Assembly (NCBI RefSeq): GCF_014192105.1
Contig: NZ_JACHXK010000014.1
Coordinates: 62,001 to 126,000, forward strand
From: Paenibacillus phyllosphaerae
GTDB taxonomy: Bacteria > Bacillota > Bacilli > Paenibacillales > Paenibacillaceae
DNA length: 64,000 nt
Reading direction: 5' to 3'
Program-made: the position numbers and the translations under genes
Part shown: positions 59,896 through 64,000 of the stretch, piece after piece
Layout of the letters: each line of letters opens with the position of its first letter
How positions within the stretch are numbered: the first letter of the stretch is position 1
The notes under the pieces: generated by a model
Database searches by the model: none
Seen by the model: the letters and a program-made list of their open reading frames with translations, nothing else
Told to the model about the DNA's origin: nothing

Positions 59896-61518
59896 TTACT
59901 CCGTCCAAGTCCACTGCTCGATATTGCTCGTAATCGGCCAGCCATGGCCATGCGGGTGGATCTGCTGCTGCCCGATATCAAGCTTCTCGTTGACCAGATA
60001 AAGGTGATTGAGATTCACCAGCCATGCCCATGGCGCATCGCCTGCTGCGCTCATGCCCGTCGCCCCGTCCCACTGCGCTTTCTTCCAGTAGACGTTCGCC
60101 TCGTCTTCGCTTGCGGCTGCTAAAGCCTGCTCCATGTAGGCATCGACCTTCGCATTGCTGTAGTAGCCGGGATTGTAATAGTCGACGCCGGCATACTTGC
60201 TCGCGTACACATTGTATAGCTCGAGCGGATCGAGGCTGCCCCAGCCGAACATGACCGCGGTGGCGTACATCCGTTTGCCGATCTCGTCCCAGCTCATGCC
60301 TTCCACGATGACCTCGATGCCGAGCGGCTTGATCATATCGGCCGAAGCGATCGCCAGCGACTGCCTAGTGACGTCGCCTGAAGGATAGATGAGCGTGAAC
60401 TGCGCCTTCAGCCCGTTCTTCTCCACGATGCCGTCGCCGTCCTCATCCTTCCAGCCGCCGCCTGTTAGAATTCCCTTCGCCTTGTCAGCGTCGCCGTCGG
60501 CAATGACGGTATCCGGATTCCACCATGGCGTATTATCGCTGACCGAGTAGGCCGGCGTACCTTGGCCCTCCAGAATGCCCTCGACCAGCGCTTCGCGGTC
60601 GATCCCGATATTGATCGCTTGGCGGATCGCAAGATCTGCCGTGACGTCATTGCCTACCGGATCGCCATTCTTCGTCGTGCCGCCGGCAGGGACATAAGGG
60701 AACATAATGCCGCGGTTATCGACGGATTGCAGCGATTCGAGCCGCATGCCGGCGACTTCCTCTCGGCTGAACGCCGACGGAATATAAGCGACATCGACCG
60801 TGCCCGCCTTGGCCGCCGCGAATGCCGCATCCTCGTCGAGGAATAGGAACGTTAATTTCGCGAATTTCGGCTGCTCACCGTAGTAATTCGCATTGCGCTC
60901 CACGATCAGCTGCTGCCCTTTATCCCATTGGACCAGCGTATAAGGGCCGGAGCCGATCGGGTGCTCCGCATAGTCGCTCGTATGCGCATGCTTAGGTACG
61001 ATACCGAGCGTAGCCAGAATATCGACGAACGTCGATTGCGGCTGATTGAGCGTCAGCGCAACGGTATCATCGTCTACTGCCTTGGCTGCCGACAAATTCG
61101 TCAGATCAATGACCGAGTTGCTGGATTTGGCCGTCTCGAACGTATAGACCACGTCCGCGGCCGTCAGCGGTTCACCGTCGCTGAAGCGGACATCGTCGCG
61201 CAGGTCGACCGTCCACGTCAGGCGGTCATCGCTAATGCTATATTGGGTCGCTAGATCGTTCACGATGGCCATGCTGCTGTCGCGCTTAAGCAACGTGCTC
61301 TGGAACAGCGGCGATCCATAGCGGCCCCAACCCGTCGTAGGGTCGAAGCCGTCCTCGGCTTCTCCGCCTACAGCGAGAATCAGTTCGTCCTTCGGCTGGC
61401 TCTCTGCCGCCGTTGACGGCGCTGAATTGCTGGTGGCTGAAGAGCATGCCGATAACAGCAGGACGGTTGTAGCCAGAACGATTGCGGCGGGAATGAATTT
61501 GAACGGTATGCTTGTCAT
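59896..61518 (-). CDS. family 5 solute-binding lipoprotein (nickel/cobalt importer predicted)
   Basis: 540 residues. Lipobox LLSAC near residue 25, then the SBP_bac_5 fold (DLRDDVRFSDGEPLTAADVVYTFE, ...ADLAIRQAINIGIDREAL). The C-terminus carries an unusual HPHGHGW cluster near residue 520 that could ligate a metal or metal chelate. The NikR gene ends 75 bases upstream on the same strand, so nickel is the likeliest cargo; cobalt or a peptide cannot be excluded. Confidence 0.82.
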   Translation of the reverse strand: MTSIPFKFIPAAIVLATTVLLLSACSSATSNSAPSTAAESQPKDELILAVGGEAEDGFDPTTGWGRYGSPLFQSTLLKRDSSMAIVNDLATQYSISDDRLTWTVDLRDDVRFSDGEPLTAADVVYTFETAKSSNSVIDLTNLSAAKAVDDDTVALTLNQPQSTFVDILATLGIVPKHAHTSDYAEHPIGSGPYTLVQWDKGQQLIVERNANYYGEQPKFAKLTFLFLDEDAAFAAAKAGTVDVAYIPSAFSREEVAGMRLESLQSVDNRGIMFPYVPAGGTTKNGDPVGNDVTADLAIRQAINIGIDREALVEGILEGQGTPAYSVSDNTPWWNPDTVIADGDADKAKGILTGGGWKDEDGDGIVEKNGLKAQFTLIYPSGDVTRQSLAIASADMIKPLGIEVIVEGMSWDEIGKRMYATAVMFGWGSLDPLELYNVYASKYAGVDYYNPGYYSNAKVDAYMEQALAAASEDEANVYWKKAQWDGATGMSAAGDAPWAWLVNLNHLYLVNEKLDIGQQQIHPHGHGWPITSNIEQWTWTE

Positions 61519-61593
61519 CTCTACACTCCTAAATCTGTACTAGTAAGGTTATAAGGCCCCGGCTTTCATTTGGCTAAAAATGGCTGAGCGTAT

Positions 61594-62052
61594 TTATGTA
61601 TCTGCGTGAAGATGGTCGTGATGATGCGGGCGATGTTCCGAGTCGATGTGGGTGACGGACAACTCGGCATACAGCACGCCCTTGAGCACCCGGATCTGAT
61701 CGCATAGTTCGCGAAGACGCTGCACCTCGCCTCGAACGACGAGAATCTCCAGGCATTGCTCATGATTCAGGTGGATATGCATGGTAGATATAATGTCATG
61801 ATGATGCTTATGTTGAAGTTCGATCAGCGACAGGGGCAGCTCGCTAACATGATGGTCGTACACCATAACGATCGTGCCGGCTACGCACTGGGAAGCCGGG
61901 AAGTTAGGCGGCTGCAGCAGCGACTTGCGGATGAGATCGCGGATGGCCTCCGATCGGTTGCCGTACCCTTGGGTTTGAATTTGCTTGTCGAATTGCTGGA
62001 GCAGGTCGCCCGGGATCGAGACGCCGAACCGGCTCAGCTCGTCATTATGCAT
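61594..62052 (-). CDS. nikR: nickel-responsive regulator NikR
   Basis: 152 residues. N-terminal ribbon-helix-helix (SRFGVSIPGDLLQQFDKQI ... GNRSEAIRDLIRKSL) and C-terminal ACT-like metal domain with His81, His92, His94 and Cys100 at exactly the spacing of the E. coli nickel site (76, 87, 89, 95). A His-rich tail (HRPHHHDHLH) is an extra metal-binding element. ATG 62052 follows AAAGGAGGG. It should repress the importer operon when nickel is plentiful; two GTGTTACG direct repeats upstream are candidate operators. Confidence 0.93.
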   Translation of the reverse strand: MHNDELSRFGVSIPGDLLQQFDKQIQTQGYGNRSEAIRDLIRKSLLQPPNFPASQCVAGTIVMVYDHHVSELPLSLIELQHKHHHDIISTMHIHLNHEQCLEILVVRGEVQRLRELCDQIRVLKGVLYAELSVTHIDSEHRPHHHDHLHADT

Positions 62053-62077
62053 CGTTATCCCTCCTTTACGATGAATG

Positions 62078-62106
62078 CGTAACACGTTTTTTTCCAATCG
62101 TAACAC
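62078..62106 (-). promoter_or_regulatory. direct repeats upstream of nikR (candidate operator)
   Basis: CGTAACAC occurs at 62078-62085 and 62099-62106 on the plus strand, 21 bases apart (two helical turns), just before the nikR start. Confidence 0.4.
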
Positions 62107-62197
62107 AAGAGTTGGGAGAGTCATAGATAAATTTAACTAGACATGTCCATTTTGTTATCATTATTTGTCATATAATCTATCATTTAAATGAAAATAA

Positions 62198-62235
62198 TAC
62201 GGAAAGGGGCCATTCCGCCACTGGAATGACCCTTA
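62198..62235 (-). terminator. hairpin after the GH43 gene
   Basis: On the minus strand GGGTCATTCC pairs with GGAATGGCCC (one G-T pair), followed by CTTTCC and an AT-rich stretch. A moderate terminator. Confidence 0.6.
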
Positions 62236-62259
62236 ACCCTTGCGCCCTCTGCAAGACTA

Positions 62260-63711
62260 TTAATTGGCCTCGACAATTTGCCATTGCTGATTGGTGCCGC
62301 CGTTGTCCGTCCATTCGATTACATTCGCCCCGTCGTCCAGCGAGCCGGAAGACACGTCGATCAGCTTGCCGCCGTCCCGGTTCTTCAGCTTGAAGAAGCC
62401 TCCGCCCGTATGGACGAGCTGCCATTGCTGGTTGGCATAGCCGCCGTCGGCCCATTGCTCGATAATCGTGCCGTCCGCGGTGTTCCCGTTGGTTAGGCCG
62501 AGAATGAGGCCGCTCGCGCGATTCTGGATTTTGTAATAACCGCCGCCCGCATCGATGAAGCGCCATTGCTGGCTTGCCGAATTCGTATCCGTCATCTGCT
62601 CGGCGTCGGCCCCGTTCACAAGCGAGTTCCCTCTTATGCTGAGCAGCTTATTGCTCTTGCGGCTGACGATTTCATAATAGGCATTCGTGTCTACCGAGAA
62701 CGCGACACCGCTCACCGAACCCGTCGCCGTATCGATATTCAGCTTCGGATACCAGGTCATCGAGAGCGTCGTCGCGGTCGGGAAGGACAGCGGCAGCCAT
62801 ACATACTTCGAATCGTTCACCGGCCCGCTCCACGCCCCCGCCCAGCGGTCGCCCATGTATAAGTACGAGGTCGTCGAAGAGCCTTCGACCGGCAGCACAT
62901 AGGTCGATTGCGAACCGTAGGTCGTCGCGTCGCCGAAGTTCGCCAAGGCGCTCCACGGACCGCTGATGCTCGAGGCCGTCGCGTATTTGGCCTGATTCGG
63001 ATTCCAGCCCGTCGCCCCGGAAGTGAGCAGGAAGTAAGTAGAACCACGCTTGAAGATCGCCGGCGCCTCCCGATACGAACCCGGCCACAAGGTCGTCACC
63101 AGCGCTTCCACGCCCAGGAAGTCCGGGGTCAGCCGGTAGATGTTCAGATCGGCGTTCACCTTCGTCGCCGAGATCAGATAGCCGGTGCCGTTATCGTTGT
63201 ACACCGTCATGTCTCGCGAATCGTACCCGAGCGGGCGGAAGCTGCCGTGATACGTATACGGCCCTTCGATATTCGTCGAGGACGCGACGGCCACGCGCGC
63301 TTCGCCGTAGTCCACGCCATTCTCCTTATGCGCCCAGAGCACATATTTGTTCGTGGCCGCGTTGTAAATGATTTTCGGCCGCTCAATGTTGGCGGTGGCA
63401 AGCTCCGCCGCCGAGGATTTGGACAGGATATGCGCCCGGAACTGCCAATTCTTCAGATCGGTCGACCGGTACAAGGACACATAGTTCGTGCCGTCCCGGT
63501 TCTCGCCTGCCCAATAATAGTAGCTGCCCACCTTGATGACGCCCCCGCCGTGCGCGTGCAGGACGTTCCCGTCCGAGCTCTTGAACTGGACCGCATTAAG
63601 CAAACTTACCGATGCCGCGACCCCTATTCCCGCGAACAATTGCATGCCCGCGACAGCGAGCAGCAGCATCGACAACGCGAGACTAACCGTAATGCGCCGT
63701 TTGTTCCCCAT
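62260..63711 (-). CDS. secreted GH43-type galactanase with RICIN carbohydrate-binding domain
   Basis: 483 residues from ATG 63711 (GGAGG eight bases upstream). Signal peptide (to about 33), then a five-bladed propeller of the GH43 exo-beta-1,3-galactanase type: LHAHGGGVIKVGSYYYWAGE, IERPKIIYNAATNKYVLWAH, DSRDMTVYNDNGTGYLI and GSYREAPAIFKRGSTYFLLTSG. Residues about 350-483 are a ricin-type beta-trefoil (CBM13) with three QQW repeats. It would attack arabinogalactan side chains of plant cell walls. A cre-like site lies upstream, fitting catabolite repression. Confidence 0.88.
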   Translation of the reverse strand: MGNKRRITVSLALSMLLLAVAGMQLFAGIGVAASVSLLNAVQFKSSDGNVLHAHGGGVIKVGSYYYWAGENRDGTNYVSLYRSTDLKNWQFRAHILSKSSAAELATANIERPKIIYNAATNKYVLWAHKENGVDYGEARVAVASSTNIEGPYTYHGSFRPLGYDSRDMTVYNDNGTGYLISATKVNADLNIYRLTPDFLGVEALVTTLWPGSYREAPAIFKRGSTYFLLTSGATGWNPNQAKYATASSISGPWSALANFGDATTYGSQSTYVLPVEGSSTTSYLYMGDRWAGAWSGPVNDSKYVWLPLSFPTATTLSMTWYPKLNIDTATGSVSGVAFSVDTNAYYEIVSRKSNKLLSIRGNSLVNGADAEQMTDTNSASQQWRFIDAGGGYYKIQNRASGLILGLTNGNTADGTIIEQWADGGYANQQWQLVHTGGGFFKLKNRDGGKLIDVSSGSLDDGANVIEWTDNGGTNQQWQIVEAN

Positions 63712-63751
63712 ACCCGATACCTCCATTGGATTCGATTTTTATCCGATGACG

Positions 63752-63765
63752 GTAAAACGCTTACA
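63752..63765 (-). promoter_or_regulatory. cre-like catabolite-repression site
   Basis: On the minus strand TGTAAGCGTTTTAC, a good match to the CcpA consensus, about 41 bases before the GH43 start codon. Confidence 0.6.
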
Positions 63766-63923
63766 AATTACGATTCACCCCCTTTCCGAACTTCGCGTGA
63801 ATGGCCTTCCTCCTCAGTGTATGAAGCGCACGGCGCGGACTCGTAACGTTATATTGACTCCTTGTGGCGTTTTTTTGACTTGTTGGTCGAGGCGGTGCTG
63901 CCAGACAGCGCGGTTCGTGGGCG

Positions 63924-63960
63924 AAAAAAAGCACTGCAGGTACAAGTGTCCCTGCAGTGC
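63924..63960 (-). terminator. terminator of the gene entering from the right edge
   Basis: On the minus strand GCACTGCAGG and CCTGCAGTGC form a ten-base-pair stem, ten-base loop, followed by seven T. Confidence 0.85.
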
Positions 63961-63971
63961 CAATCAGCTTG

Positions 63972-64000
63972 CTATTCAAGGGCCAAGATGAGCCGGCTGC
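63972..64000 (-). CDS. C-terminal end of a gene outside the window
   Basis: Reading in from the right edge gives SRLILALE and a TAG at 63972-63974, just before a strong terminator. Too short to name. Confidence 0.4.

Noticed and set aside
1-64000. tRNA or rRNA genes, IS elements, integrases, prophage
   Set aside because: No cloverleaf with CCA, rRNA core sequence, transposase or integrase motif was seen on either strand, though short tRNAs could be missed by eye.

Overview
The window looks like chromosomal DNA of a spore-forming, aerobic Gram-positive bacterium of the Paenibacillaceae (Paenibacillus or Cohnella type). The evidence is a GerB-GerA-GerC germinant-receptor operon, a KinB-like sensor kinase, SLH-anchored surface protein, strong AAGGAGG ribosome sites, many TTG and GTG starts, abundant hairpin-plus-T terminators, a YvbH homologue and a class II FBP aldolase. 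No rRNA, tRNA, CRISPR array, IS element or prophage was seen; two genes are clearly broken.

Layout. 1-2.1 kb: minus-strand cysC - Stf0 sulfotransferase - phosphotransferase module behind a leader with an intrinsic terminator. 2.3-9 kb: a tiny double-glycine peptide gene, a phosphodiester glycosidase with a GT2-GtrA glycosyltransferase, two GNATs, lipoproteins and small membrane proteins. 9-20.1 kb: the centrepiece, a minus-strand operon that starts with a cobalamin riboswitch. It encodes a 1939-residue SLH-anchored protein built from transcobalamin-like alpha/alpha toroids and DUF4430 domains, a membrane-anchored DUF4430 protein, a complete ECF transporter (T, fused A-A', S) and a DUF2164 protein. 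I infer a Gram-positive vitamin B12 capture-and-import system. 20-34 kb: MTHFR-like protein, kinase-like protein, GNAT, esterase with a sulfite-exporter-type permease and divergent LysR, ThuA protein with a decayed SDR gene, VanY-type peptidase, ChbG/YdjC deacetylase, TerC, thiolase with its DUF35 partner, and a truncated CheY.

34-43 kb: DMT permease - epimerase - aldo/keto reductase operon, stalk-domain protein, TetR with a divergent metallo-hydrolase and twin operators, then a TIR-like (PF10137-type) protein with an overlapping 64-residue partner, next to a stand-alone ABC-type ATPase. 43-52 kb: YvbH, the ger operon, FbaA, KinB-like kinase. 52-56 kb: spore-coat-like GT4, a cohesin-dockerin-cohesin-dockerin secreted protein, FixH-like lipoprotein and a response regulator. 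56-62 kb: a second cobalamin riboswitch with no recognisable B12 gene behind it, directly after a NikR-led five-gene nickel/cobalt-type ABC importer. 62-64 kb: secreted GH43-RICIN galactanase-like enzyme and the edge of one more gene.

The genes suggest a soil or plant-polymer lifestyle with strong investment in scavenging B12 and its metal relatives. Function calls come from motif recognition by eye; no database search was possible.
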